From: Linanthus parryae
Taxonomy: Eukaryota > Streptophyta > Magnoliopsida > Ericales > Polemoniaceae
Assembly (NCBI GenBank): GCA_023055425.1
Contig: JALGPY010000002.1
Span: 46,362,821 to 46,426,820 of the forward strand
DNA length: 64,000 nt
Reading direction: 5' to 3'
In this document: piece by piece, positions 37,708 through 51,366 of the stretch
Position numbering within the stretch: the stretch's first letter is position 1
Layout: every line of letters starts with the position of its first letter
Made by a program: the position numbers and the translations under genes
Notes under the pieces: model-generated
What the model was told of the DNA's origin: nothing
The model's database searches: none
The model's input: only the letters and a program-made list of their open reading frames with translations

Positions 37708-38498
37708 CCTCCCTTCTTGATATTTGGTTCTTCATCAAAATGTTGTTTCCTGTGAGTCCTCACGACTGTTGGTATCCGCCCTTGACCTTTGTTGATTCGT
37801 ATCAGGTCTGGGCTTTCAAACCTGAGTTTGTGCTTTGTGCTATAGAAATAGCACCCCAAGAAATTTTCCGGAAAGCCCTTTGATCCGTCTGATCTTCTTG
37901 AAGATCAATTGCTTAAGGTCTCCTATTTGAACAAAGATTCTTTCTTCGTCATTATATTTGCAGGAATTGTCTCCGGCAAATTTCCGGCGGAGCACAATCT
38001 CGTACCAGTTCCATTACCAGTAAGTAATGAACGGTGTGCATCTTTGCCGGTTCTCCGGCAGAGAACTATTTGCCACCATTGTTTCAAACAAGGTGTGACG
38101 AGTGATTGTGCTTGTCTCTTGTGCACAATCAGCTTCCTGCCCCATGTGATGTTCTCCCATTTGTTCTTCACGTCTGTAGCCTTAATGGCATGAAGTTCAT
38201 TTGGCACCTCACCGTGGCAGGGGTACGAATAAGAGCTCTGTTTTGATCGAGGGCGTCGACAACATCATTTTTCGTAATTTTAACGCTCGTAGATTCAGGC
38301 TTTAGATTAGGAATTTTCCTTTAATGTAAGTTGTTGCTTGTAAGATGCTATCTAGACAGATAATGTAAGCTATATTTGACTATTATGAAAGTACGCTTTT
38401 CCATTTGTTGTTTTGTCTGCTTCAATAGATTGTAACTTCGTGTATGAACAAGCTTTGTATTTCTACTGCAATTGTATCTGAATAATGTTTGAATAAGT

Positions 38499-38945
38499 TG
38501 CTATCTGAACAGATAGACTTTGAATCGCATGAGATCGCTTTTATTATTGCTGCTATCTAAGCAAAATAGGCTTTATATCACTTAGGATCCTATTTTGTCA
38601 CGGCTGCTCTCTAGGCAGATAGGCTTTGGGATCGCATGAGATCATATTTGTTATAGCTGCTATCTAGGCAGATAGGCTTTGGATCGCAGAGGATCATATT
38701 TATTATGGCTGCTATCTCGGCAGATAGGCTTTGTATCGCAGAGGATCATATATGTCATAGATGCTATCTAGGAAGATAGGCTTTGGATCGCAGAGGATCG
38801 TATTTTCATAGCTGCTATCTAGGCAGATAGTCTTTGGATCGCAGAGGATCGTATTTTCATAGCTTCTATCTAGGCATATAGGCTTTGGATCACAGAGGAT
38901 CATATTTTTTATAGCCGCTATCTAGGCAGATAGGCTTTGGACGAA
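38499..38945. repeat. ~52-bp minisatellite, about nine copies
   Basis: TGCTATCTAGGCAGATAGG-like units start near 38500, 38551, 38604, 38658, 38710, 38762, 38813, 38864 and 38916, spaced 51-54 bp. Tandem repeats in the region downstream of pol are common in Tat-lineage elements. The short inverted motif CTATCTaGgCAGATAG lies in each unit. Confidence 0.85.
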
Positions 38946-38992
38946 TTGACAGATATAAATGATTAAAACAATACAACAAATTACCAATTTTC

Positions 38993-39072
38993 TCTCATAT
39001 GGGAGAGTCATTATCATTAAAGCATCCTCATATGGGAGGAGCATGAGAACAAATTCCTCATATGGGAGGAAG
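38993..39072. repeat. Three short CTCATATGGGAG repeats
   Basis: CTCATATGGGAG occurs at about 38994, 39029 and 39058. It lies between the minisatellite and the integrase end. No function can be assigned. Confidence 0.7.
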
Positions 39073-39157
39073 TAATGCAGGATACATGAGGCAACAAGAC
39101 TTTTGAATCAAAAGTAACGAAAGCAACACACTTTGGCAGCAAAAATAAAGCAATGAG

Positions 39158-39580
39158 CTAAGGATAATACTTTTTGATCCATCGCATATTGATTGGGCTT
39201 GGAGTTGTTGCAGTCCCATGAAGTCTCTGAATCGTGCAATAACCACTGTCGGAGACTTCTTTGACTTCAAATGGTCCTTCCCAGTTAGCTGCGAACTTAG
39301 GATGAGCCGCTTCTCGCATACAATGATCTGAAGCTCGTAGAACCAAGTCCCCAACTGCAAAGTCTCGGTGCTGAACTGTTTTGTTGTATGCACGAGCAAT
39401 CCTTTCCTTGTATCTCGTGTTAGCTCTCTTAGCCTGTTCACGCCTTTCTTCCAGCAGAATAAGATCATGATCATGTTGATTTTCATATAAGGCATGAAAG
39501 GCTATCCTTGCGGAGTTAACTTTAATTTCTGCTAGTACAATAGCTTCGGCTCCGTAACATAGAAGGAACGGGGTAACCCC
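39158..39580 (-). pseudogene. Gypsy integrase C-terminus (Tat-like pol remnant)
   Basis: A 140-residue continuous minus-strand frame from the deletion junction to a stop at 39158-39160. It reads GVTPFLLCYGAEA at the start (usual TPF..vYG.EAv), then ANTRYKERIARAYN, FAVGDLVLR, KFAANWEGPFEV and WIKKYYP at the end. This is the end of a plant Gypsy integrase with the GPY/F-type module and no chromodomain, as in Tat-lineage elements. The upstream 90% of the polyprotein is missing. Confidence 0.8.
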
Positions 39581-39875
39581 TGCGGAACCGTAATGAGGTT
39601 GACCGGGTTTATGGAGCTCGTGGCCATAAATCTATCAAAGCAGTTACAAAAGGTCACGCGCAGGCTTGGTTGTCGCTCGCGCGCGACAGGACTTTCTCTA
39701 GCCTCCAAACCACTAAGTCCCTACAAGTCCCGTGTCGTCGTATGCGAGGGCCGTGTCTCGTAGCCCCCACGTGGATCATCGCGGGTGGTGATCCAGTGTA
39801 TATGGAGCACAGCTCGGTGTTCTGGATGATTGCCACGTAGCTTGTGATCCGTCTGTCTGGAAAGCACTAATTGCA
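39581..39875 (-). mobile_element. Truncated 5' LTR of the Tat-like element
   Basis: 295 bp matching 31711-32004 of the intact LTR. It contains the LTR start (TGCAATTAGTGC on the minus strand) but lacks the promoter-proximal half. The breakpoint near GCGGAACCG joins it directly to integrase sequence. Confidence 0.8.
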
Positions 39876-40663
39876 CTACTCTAATTACAAAAGTTATATG
39901 TGCTTTGAACAATGCTTTTATACTTTTTCTTCATTTGAATTATCATGTGGGTCAAGAAGGGAACAATTTATTCATTCCTAACTCGTGTGAGTTATTCCTG
40001 ATTGAATTAAATTTGGTCACCTCCCTCTAATTGACCCAAAAATGCCAAAAATCAATTTTCACTCACTAATTGTACGAGATGGTTTGTTAACTGTGGCTCG
40101 TACATGTCTAGTGACATTAACAATCAATATTTGTAGTTTAATTCAGCCTGAAAGCTCCCAATTCACATACTTGATGGAGACACGAACAATGGAGGTATTG
40201 CCATCACACAGTGTTCCATGACGTAAGGCTTAGCGTTGTAGAACATCACGGTGTCCATTGAGCTTTTGGTGGTTGTGTTGTGGAGTCATATTGTGTCATT
40301 GATCCATGAAATGTAAGTTTGCGAGGATTCTTCGTCCGTTCCGCCACGAGTATTCAAAAACAACATGGTATCATGCTACGGGTGCATTCACCATTGGGTG
40401 TAATGATTTTTTTTACCCAACATATCACCACAAAGAGTAGTGGGCCGTAAAGAATCTTCCTAACTTCCTAACTCTATATTTTGTGAGTCAAATTACACCG
40501 AATATAGCAACATTTGTTGTGAACGTGCTCAATTATACTGATAATATCTAGGAGAGAACTATCTCTATCATACAAATTTTTTCTGAGCTGTTGATATTTC
40601 TTACATTGTTTGAAAGTCAAAATAAGGCATTGTGAGATTACTTGGCTGGCATTTCTTATTGGC

Positions 40664-41180
40664 TTATAATTGTTTCTCTTAGTTAACATTTCTCCCTTGT
40701 AAAAACTAATGGATTGGTAGTTGAGCTATTTATTATTTTAGGTACAGTATATGTAAAGGAAGTTGCCTTTACAGATGTTTAGTACTATGTTTAGTAATTT
40801 CTTATTATATTCACACTGTCCATATGTTTCAAAGAATAATAACAAATCTTTTGCAGCTAGGAGAGCTAAACCTTTCATTATTATGGAAACCTAATTTAAT
40901 GATATGGTTAGGGTAGTTCAATTAATATGTTCAGAATTTTATCTGACCCTCTTACCCAACCACAACATAACTCCAATGAAGATAAAATACTGTAGACTTT
41001 TGAAAATGTTTTCTACTCGTGTTATAATTGTTTTCTCTTAGTTAACATTTCTCTCTGGTCGAAACTAATGGATTGGTAGTTGAGCTATTTATTATTTTAG
41101 GTACAGTAAATTTAAAGGAAGTTGCCTTTACAGATGTTTAGTATTATGTTTAGTAATTTCTTGTTATATTCACATTGTCC
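40664..41180. repeat. Spaced direct repeat, ~158-bp arms
   Basis: Copies at 40664-40821 and 41022-41180 share TTATAATTGTTT, AACTAATGGATTGGTAGTTG and GGAAGTTGCCTTTACAGATG. They are separated by 200 bp. No coding potential seen. Confidence 0.85.
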
Positions 41181-41275
41181 TTATTAAAAATATGTTCCAA
41201 AGGAAGCAATTCTATTTTTGTTTGTTGGAGTCTTCTTATTTGAATTTTAAGGGTGATTAGGGAAGGAGAGAAACA

Positions 41276-42703
41276 TGTAGGGTTTTGATCATGGATGCAC
41301 AGCGGAAAAAAAAATATTATCCATGAAATACCCTCCAAGGATCACAGGACAAGAGACATAACGATGGTAAGGGAAGAAATCAAGTTACACACCTTAGGGT
41401 TTCTCCTATGATGACATGTAACATGAATTGTGTCACGTTCTCTATAGTTGATCCACGCCTAGAGTTGAGATCCAGATCTTCCTTCTCCTTTGTGCTAGCC
41501 CGTAATAGAGGAAGAGGAAGAAGAAATCACACAACGCGAGGAAACAAGGAGGGGCGGCCTCCTTGTTTGGGCCGACGGGAAGGGGGCGACGGCAAGGGGG
41601 GCGGACGGCTCCTCTTGCTTGCTTGCTCTCTCTCCTTTTGTTCTCTCCCACTCAAGTTATGAACTAAAGGCTCATAAGTTTGGGAAGGAAGGAAGGAGTA
41701 TCCTTTATATAGTCCAACAAATCCTTGCCAACTACCTAAAGGACCCATTCTAGTCCTACTAGAATTCAGTTTAGTCCCTTCCTTGCAAATTAGTCCTACT
41801 AAGTTTGCAAGGTGTTGCAAAGTGATCCTTCTAATTAATTAATTAATCATATTAATTAATTCCCAAATCTAGTTCAACTCTATATAGCGTGTGACCCCAT
41901 AGGTTCTATCTAGTTGGTAGCAACAATTTGCTAATATGGAGCGGTTTCTAGCAAAACATCCATTCTAGCCAACTAATAGAATAGTCATCCGACAAACCTT
42001 GTACAAGTAATTGTCTCATCCCTTTGTCTCTATATCCGGATTGGACACGAGACATACAAGTCACACTCGTATATCCAATCCATAGTTTCTCGATCCATGG
42101 GAATAGCCTTATTCGTGCAAATAACATCAATATCCTATATTGATTTATTTGAGTCTGGCCAGACATTCTATAAGCACTATTCCTCGAGTGGCCTAGGATA
42201 TTTTCTCCCGTTATGTGGGAGGGACAAATTCTATCTACGTCCACTACGATCTCTAAGCTTGCTTCTTATTGTATCCGGTACACGCCTTTATAACTACCCA
42301 GTTACGGTGTAGCGTTTGACGCTACCAAAATCACAATAATCCACAACTAGAATATCTAGCTACTTCAAGTCTAAGGATGATAATACCATTGCACCACGAG
42401 AAGCACTACGTAACATAACATGTATGTAGACTTCTCGGAGATGGGTCAATCCAGTTTGCCATTACCCTTAATGCACACCCATGTGTTGGATCATGATATC
42501 TCCATATCAATCCAACCCCATACTAGTCTATAGATGATTGTCCTATTAATCATTATACTGGACTAGGGATATTTAAGATAAACAACACAATTGTAAATAT
42601 AAGGACTTCATTATATTAAATATCAAATAAATAATACATTGAATGTTCTAGCCAAAATAAATTCATACTAAACTAGATTGCCTCTAGGGCATCTATTCCA
42701 ATA
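41276..42703 (-). mobile_element. 3' LTR of the Copia element
   Basis: Begins TGTAGGGTTTTGATCATGG on the plus strand and ends CTATTCCAATA, where the partner LTR has CCAACA. The terminal CA has mutated to TA. A minus-strand TATA box CTATATAAAGG lies at 41702-41712. Confidence 0.9.
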
Positions 42704-42715
42704 GTCTCCCACTTG
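42704..42715 (-). other. Copia polypurine tract
   Basis: The minus strand reads AAGTGGGAGAC directly next to the 3' LTR, the expected plus-strand priming site for reverse transcription. Confidence 0.75.
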
Positions 42716-42723
42716 TACTAGAG

Positions 42724-43714
42724 TCAATCTGACGCATCTCGTATGCCCATGCTCCTAGTGTGCCCTTCATGCTTCCACTGCACAAGCGGCTTTGTAAGTG
42801 GATCTGACATATTCTCATCTGTAGGAATGTTGCATATCCGAACGTCTCCTCTATCGATAATATCTCGAATCAGATGGAACTTCCTGAGCACGTGCTTGGA
42901 TTTCTGGTGTGACCTGGGTTCCTTTGATTGCGCGATCGCCCCAGTGTTGTCGCAATACAACTCAACTGGATCCGTAATGCTAGGAACCACACCAAGTTCA
43001 GAAACAAATTTTCTGATCCAAACAGCTACCTTTGCTGCGCCATTTGCAACAATGTACTCAGCCTCTGTTGTAGAATCAGCCACCGTCTCTTGCTTGGAAC
43101 TCTTCCAGCTCACCGCTGCTCCATTCAGGCAAAACACATATCCCGACTGTGATCTTAAGTCATCTCTATCGGTTTGGAAGCTTGCATCAGTGTAACCCCT
43201 TACACGCAACTCTTCCTTGCCGCCAAATATCAAGAAATCATCCTTAGTTCTTCTCAAGTACTTTAGGATGTTCTTGACTGCAATCCAGTGACTCTCACCC
43301 GGATTGGATTGGTATCTGCTTGTCATACTCAAGGCATATGACACATCTGGTCTAGTACATAACATGGTGTACATGATAGATCCTATGGACGAGGCATAGG
43401 GAATTCTACTCATGCGTTCCTTCTCAATCTCATTGGAAGGACAACCACTCTTTGAAAGAGTGATTCCATGTGACATGGGCAAGAATCTCTTCTTGGAATC
43501 TTGCATGTTGAACCGCTTCAACACCTTGTCAATATATGTACTCTGACTTAGGCCTAGCAGTCTCTTAGATCTATCTCTATAGATCTTTATACCGAGTATA
43601 TAAGATGCTTCCCCTAAGTCCTTCATTGAGAAACACTTCCCTAGCCAATCTTTAACAGATTGCAGCATGGGAACGTCGTTTCCAATGAGTAGTATGTCAT
43701 CCACATACAAGACC
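42724..43714 (-). pseudogene. Copia reverse transcriptase (C-terminal half) and RNase H
   Basis: Minus-strand frame beginning at the insertion edge with VLYVDDILLIGND, the reverse transcriptase active site, followed by CFSMKDLGEASYILGI. The RNase H domain follows, with YTDASFQTD, the STTEAEY box and LYCDNTGAI, the last carrying a catalytic Asp, and ends near DPLTKPL. This block has no internal stop, but it is cut off from the N-terminal half by the insert at 43715-45067. A few residues expected just before YVDD are missing. Confidence 0.9.
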
Positions 43715-45067
43715 TGATAACAGATTTTCCGGTTTAACAATTACCGAGTTACCAAATAATTGCAAACTAAGCTAACAAGACGTCTCCAATTAACTAGATA
43801 GGATGAAGATCACAAAACAATCATAGCAAACATAAAATTATCAATTAGGTTTATCAAAACATAAATCTCAATTCATAAAACGCATTATCAATGTGAAAAC
43901 CCTAACCCCAAATTCGGGTCCTGATCTAAGAAGTTTAGCTACGCATATTCATGATCACAAATACAAGTGTTTGTGTGATCATGATCAAAAACAAAGAAAA
44001 GAAGGAGAAAAGAGATCAAACAAGGTTTCCCAAGCTCCACGATGTGATCCAAGCTCCCAGTTGATGTCCCGTCCTTCAATAATGCGTCTCTCCTCTGAAA
44101 ATATGACCTAATATGTCTAAAATACGTTCCCTAAGAGTCCCGGGTCAATTAGGAAAGTTTTAAGCATCGTTTCCTTAAATTTGTCCGCCTCTGCACAGTG
44201 TCTTCGTACGAAGACTTTTCTCTTCGTAGGAAGAGTCTTCGTAGGAAGAGTCTTCGTACGAAGACTTTTTCTCTTCGTAGGAAGGTCTTCCCAGATAGAT
44301 ACTGCAAGCTGTTTTAGGAAGACATTTTCAGCAACTCAAAATTTGGCTAAGTATAATCTCTTCGTACGAAGACAAATCTCTTCGTACGAAGAGAAGTCTG
44401 GGTCACCCAAAAACACCCTTTTTCGACTAATTTCCGATTCCTTGCCACGCCTTTGCTTCCTCAAGTATCTCCTCGACCTCGAGACCCCTTTTATGCTATA
44501 AAACATTCCCGAATTCCGGGGAACCCTTCATTCATCAATTTAGCTCTTCGAAAGGCGTGTTTGGCATTTCCGGATGCTTTTGGCCTTGTATTATCTCTTT
44601 GAGCATCCTTTTTGACATAACTTTTTCGTCCCGACTCCGATAAATATAATTTTTGCACCTTTGGATTCCTTTTGCGATGTAGACTTCATCCGTGTAGATA
44701 AATTCCCGTTTCCGGACCATTTCCTCGTTTTTCTCAATTATTGCCCAATATTTGGCGAAAACATCCAAAACGCGCTAAATTCGTCTTTTCTTCTATTCCG
44801 AAGCTCGTTTCTTCTCTCCACTTGATTACGGCATACGTAATTCCTGTCAAAAAACAACACGAACACTACCGCGAAGATCAAATGTGATAAATTATCGAAA
44901 TCATACTCAAAACCATTAAGAAACGCCCGGATTGTGCATTAAAGCTCAAAAACATCCAAAATTGCATTTTCTTCATATTTTGGCTCAAATCTTGTCAATT
45001 TGCACCGAAACGCACACAAATAACAATGTAAAGTGTACGTATGATAACTCTTATTAAGGAGTTATCA
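43715..45067. mobile_element. Solo-LTR-like insertion in the Copia reverse transcriptase
   Basis: 1,353 bp starting TGATAAC and ending GTTATCA, so TG...CA with a 7-bp inverted terminus. It splits the Copia reverse transcriptase frame just upstream of YVDD. There is no gag-pol or primer site inside, so it is best read as a solo LTR. The flanks (AGACC and AGCTC) match only partly as a 5-bp duplication. It contains a cluster of GTCTTCGTACGAAGAC-type palindromes. Confidence 0.65.
44205..44392. repeat. Cluster of TCTTCGTAC/GGAAGA palindromic repeats
   Basis: The palindrome CTTCGTACGAAG and its variant CTTCGTAGGAAG occur about seven times, at 44205-44287 and again at 44359-44392. Each unit can form a short hairpin, and neighbouring units can pair with each other. 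Confidence 0.85.
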
Positions 45068-45425
45068 AGCTCCCACAAACCTTCTTGTAGACACACGACT
45101 CATCTTCGTTTCTGATGAAGCCAAACTCTTTGACTACTTCATCAAAACGTCGATTCCAACTCCTAGAAGCTTGCTCTAATCCATAAATGGATCGTTGCAG
45201 CTTACAGACTTTGTTGGCTTGCTCTGGATCTTCAAAACCCTCCGATTGTATCATATACACGTCCTCGAGGAGATTCCCATAAAGGAATGTTGTTTTGACA
45301 TCCATCTGCCAAATCTCATAGTCGTAGTATGCTGCAATTGCAAGTAGGATTCGGATGGATTTGGTCATAGCGACTGGTGAAAAAGGTTTCATCATAGTCA
45401 ATACCATGAATCTGTCTGAATCCAT
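45068..45425 (-). pseudogene. Copia reverse transcriptase, N-terminal half (frameshifted)
   Basis: Frame with FSPVAMTKSIRILLAIAAYY, WQMDVKTTFLYGNL and IYGLEQASRSW, all conserved Copia reverse transcriptase blocks, ending at the solo-LTR-like insert. It overlaps the end of the integrase frame in a different phase. One extra T in a T run near 45388 appears to have shifted the frame between DYDETF and SPVAM. Confidence 0.85.
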
Positions 45426-47073
45426 TAGCCACCAATCGGCCCTTATAGGTAATCACATTACCATCCATGTCGATCTTCTTCTTGAAGACCCACTTGCACC
45501 CTATGGGCCGCGCCCCTTCGGGTGGTTCCACCCAAGTCCATACTTTGTTGGTATACATGGATTCCATCTCGGATCTCATGGCTTCTAGCCACTTCTGAGA
45601 GTCTGGCCCTTTCATGGCCTCTTCATAGGTAGTAGGCTCATCATCTATGAGCATTGTGTCACCGGAATCGGTCACGAGAAGTCCATACCTCTCGGGTTCC
45701 TGGCGCACTCTACTAGATCTACGAAGCTCTTGTGTTACCTGAACAGGTTGTTCAACAACTGCTTGTGGTTCCTGTTCATGTTCCATAATCGGTTCAGTGA
45801 TTTTTGGTTCTTGAATCTCTTGAAGTTCTACAGTCCTACCACTTGCTTCTTTAGAGACAAATTCTCTTTCAAGAAACACGCCGGTCCGAGCAACAAACAC
45901 TTTGTTCTCGGTTGGATTGTAGAAATAGTAACCCTTAGTTTCCTTAGGGTACCCCACAAATTTACACTTATCCGACTTCGGCCCTAGCTTGTCTGATTGT
46001 AAACGTTTTACATAGACATCGCAGCCCCAAACAATCATGAACGACAGTGTGGGACGCCTCCCACTCCACATCTCATGTGGTGTCTTCATGACTGATTTAG
46101 ATGGAACACGGTTAATGGTGAAAGCTGCACTTAATAGAGCATGGCCCCAAAATGATAATGGAAGGTCGGTTTGACACATCATAGATCGAACCATATCTAA
46201 TAGGGTTCGATTCCTCCTCACAGACACGCCATTCCATTGTGGCATTCCGGGTGGAGTGAGTTGGGACACGATCCCACACTTTCTAAGATAGTCGTCAAAC
46301 TCTTGGCTCAAGTATTCTCCTCCACGATCTGATAGTAGAGCCTCGATACTTTTGCCAAGTTGCTTCTCTACTTCACTTTTGAATTCTTTGAACATTTCAA
46401 AGGATTCGGATTTGGCCTTCATAAGGTACACAAATCCATATCTACTGTAATCAACAGTAAATGTAATGAAGTACACATAACCACCCCTGGCAGGCGTGGC
46501 AAATGGCCCACACACATCAGTATGTATGAGCGCCAATTTCTCACTAATCCTCTCACCTTTCTTATTGAAAGGGGACTTTGTCATTTTTCCCAATAAACAA
46601 GCCTCACATGTCTCATATGATTCAAAATCAAATGAGTCTAGTAGTCCATTCTTATGGAGTCTACATACACGTTTCTCGTTTATACGGCCTAAACGACAGT
46701 TCCATAAGTAATCAGGATTTAAATCATGTATTTTAATCCTCTTGGTATTAATGTTGTAGACATGATTGCTTAGATCAAGGACATACAGTCCGTTAAATAA
46801 TTGCGCACTAAAATAGTGAATATTATTAAAATAAAAGGAACAACAATTGTTCTTTATTGAAATAATAAAACCGTCCTTGTCCAAACAAGAAATATAAATA
46901 ATGTTTATGCTCATAGCATGCACAAAATAGCAATTATTTAATTCTAAAACAAATCCTGAAGGCAGAGATAGCTCGCACACGCCTACAGCCAACGCAGCAA
47001 CTTTTTCTCCATTCCCAACGCGCAGATCTATCTCCCCTTTAGCCAATCTTTTACTTCTCTTTAGATCCTTCAC
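45316..47073 (-). pseudogene. Copia GAG-pre-integrase and integrase
   Basis: A 585-codon frame. The pre-integrase zinc finger (about residues 123-162) keeps both cysteines in CEACLLGK, but both expected histidines are changed (LWNCRLGR). The integrase core has Asp186 in HTDVCGP and Asp249 in LSDRGGEY. The position of the catalytic Glu, 35 residues further in NGVSVRRNRT, is Val285. With the usual D-D-35-E spacing this means the active site is lost. Residues 330-470 carry the connector, and WVFKKKIDMDGNV starts the reverse transcriptase. It ends after a frameshift. Confidence 0.9.
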
Positions 47074-47473
47074 ATTTCGACAAATGTGAGATCCACATCC
47101 TATCTAATACCCATGATGTAGAGACAGTTAAATTGACATCTACAACAAAAATATCTGGTGGTGGTGGAATCACTATTCCAAGCCTCTTGTCCTCCAGATA
47201 TTTTGGGCGGTTCCTCCTCCAGTGTCCAGGCTGACTGTAGTAGTGACACTAACCTTTATTCACACCTTTGGCAATCCCACCAACAGGCTTAAGGGCAGGT
47301 TCCTTGGACTTGGCAACTGACTTGCCTTTGCTCTTGGAGGACGAGGCAAACCTTTTGCCCTTTCCTTTCTGCACCATCATAATGGCCTTGCCCTTACCCT
47401 TGTTGATGCTTTGTTCAGCTGTACTCAACATATTGAGCAAATCTAGCAGTGCTTTTACGATCTCGTTCATGTA
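47074..47473 (-). pseudogene. Copia gag C-terminus, zinc knuckle and protease region, broken
   Basis: Frame 47249-47470 continues gag with a lysine-rich stretch and ends just before CHYYSQPGHWRRNRP. That is a CCHC knuckle which has lost two of its cysteines. About 100 bp on, VSTSWVLD should be followed by the protease DTG box, but two bases appear to be missing and the motif is destroyed. At least one stop separates gag from the knuckle. Confidence 0.75.
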
Positions 47474-48037
47474 TTAGTTCATGATGAACTGTCCATAACT
47501 ATCGGGCAACAATTGCAACACGAGATCAGTCGCCAACTCTTGGCCGACTGGGAACCCTAGTCGGGCGAGATTCTCCAAGTACCCGATCGTACGGAGTACA
47601 TGGGGTCCCACCGGGTTCCCTTCTGCTAGATGCCACTTGAACAATGCCTTAGAGACCTCATACCTCTCAACCCTTGCCTGCTCTTGGAAGAGCTGCTTCA
47701 GATGCTCGATCATATCGACAGCGTTCATGTTTTCGTGTTGCTTCTGAAGCTCAGAAGTCATGGTGCATAGCATCAGGCAGGTCGCATCATTAGCATCATC
47801 AACACGCTTATGATACACCTTTAGGGTTGCAGGGGTATTGTTCTCTGGACCTGCTGGAACTTGCTCCTCTATTGCGTACAGTTTCTTCTCTTGCTTGAGA
47901 ACGATTCTCAAGTTTCTGTACCAATCAAGGAAGTTGGTTCCAGAGAGATTGTCCTTCTCAAGGACAGATCGTAGGGAATGTTGTGAACTCGATGAGTTGT
48001 TTTTCATTTGGAATTCTACAAAAAGGAAAATACGCAA
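47474..48037 (-). pseudogene. Copia gag (UBN2-type), N-terminal part
   Basis: 187 codons with LSGTNFLDWYRNLRIVL, then EHLKQLFQEQARVERYEV and PVGPHVLRTIGYLENL. This is the layout of gag in plant Copia elements (retrotransposon gag of the UBN2 clan). It stops early after GQFIMN, while related proteins continue into the zinc knuckle. The likely start is the Met in EFQMKNN rather than the first Met. Confidence 0.85.
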
Positions 48038-48059
48038 GTTTTAGTATTTGTGAATTTTT

Positions 48060-51161
<3,102 letters not shown>

Positions 51162-51352
51162 ATCTAAGATCCTAAATTTCTGAAACTCACTAATTGATGC
51201 ATCTAATGCAAAAACTAGGTCTTGTTATGATTGATTATTGACAAATTGCATCATATGCTTGATTTGTCTTGTTTTACGCGATAAACAATAAATTTAAAGT
51301 GTAAAACTATCAAAACGTAACACATAAACTATGTTTATGCTCTACGACTTTT

Positions 51353-51365
51353 GGCTCTGATACCA
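51353..51365 (-). other. Copia primer-binding site (tRNA-iMet)
   Basis: The minus strand reads TGGTATCAGAGCC one base from the 5' LTR, complementary to the initiator tRNA-Met 3' end. Confidence 0.9.
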
Positions 51366-51366
51366 C

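Larger units (their letters stand above)
31393..39875 (-). mobile_element. Tat-lineage-like Gypsy element, gag-pol deleted, with antisense gene region
   Basis: TG...CA element of 8,483 bp bounded by CTACT at 31388-31392 and 39876-39880. The uninterrupted repeat copies read CTACTCTAATTAC, confirming the insertion. The 3' LTR is 31393-32004 and complete. The 5' LTR is only 39581-39875. Between them lie an antisense gene-like region (32733-37430), 52-bp minisatellites and the integrase C-terminus (39158-39580, minus). A single deletion from inside the 5' LTR to inside integrase would explain the loss of the primer site, gag, protease, reverse transcriptase and RNase H. Tat assignment is inferred from the non-chromodomain integrase end, the antisense ORF and the tandem repeats in the long 3' region. 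Confidence 0.7.
27655..40655. repeat. Four-copy ~1.08-kb tandem array, interrupted in copy 4
   Basis: The marker CTATTTGAATAATAAGAAG starts at 27679, 28764, 29856 and 30936, giving periods of 1085, 1092 and 1080. Copies 1-3 are continuous. Copy 4 runs 30910-31387, is cut by a MITE and an 8.48-kb LTR element, and resumes at 39881-40655. Short ORFs in the units (for example 29130 and 30211) are not conserved as proteins. The origin of the unit is unknown and no transposase-like domain is visible. Confidence 0.9.

Noticed and set aside
38499..38945. CRISPR-like array
   Set aside because: Units are near-identical along their full length with no unique spacers. It is a plant minisatellite inside a retrotransposon.
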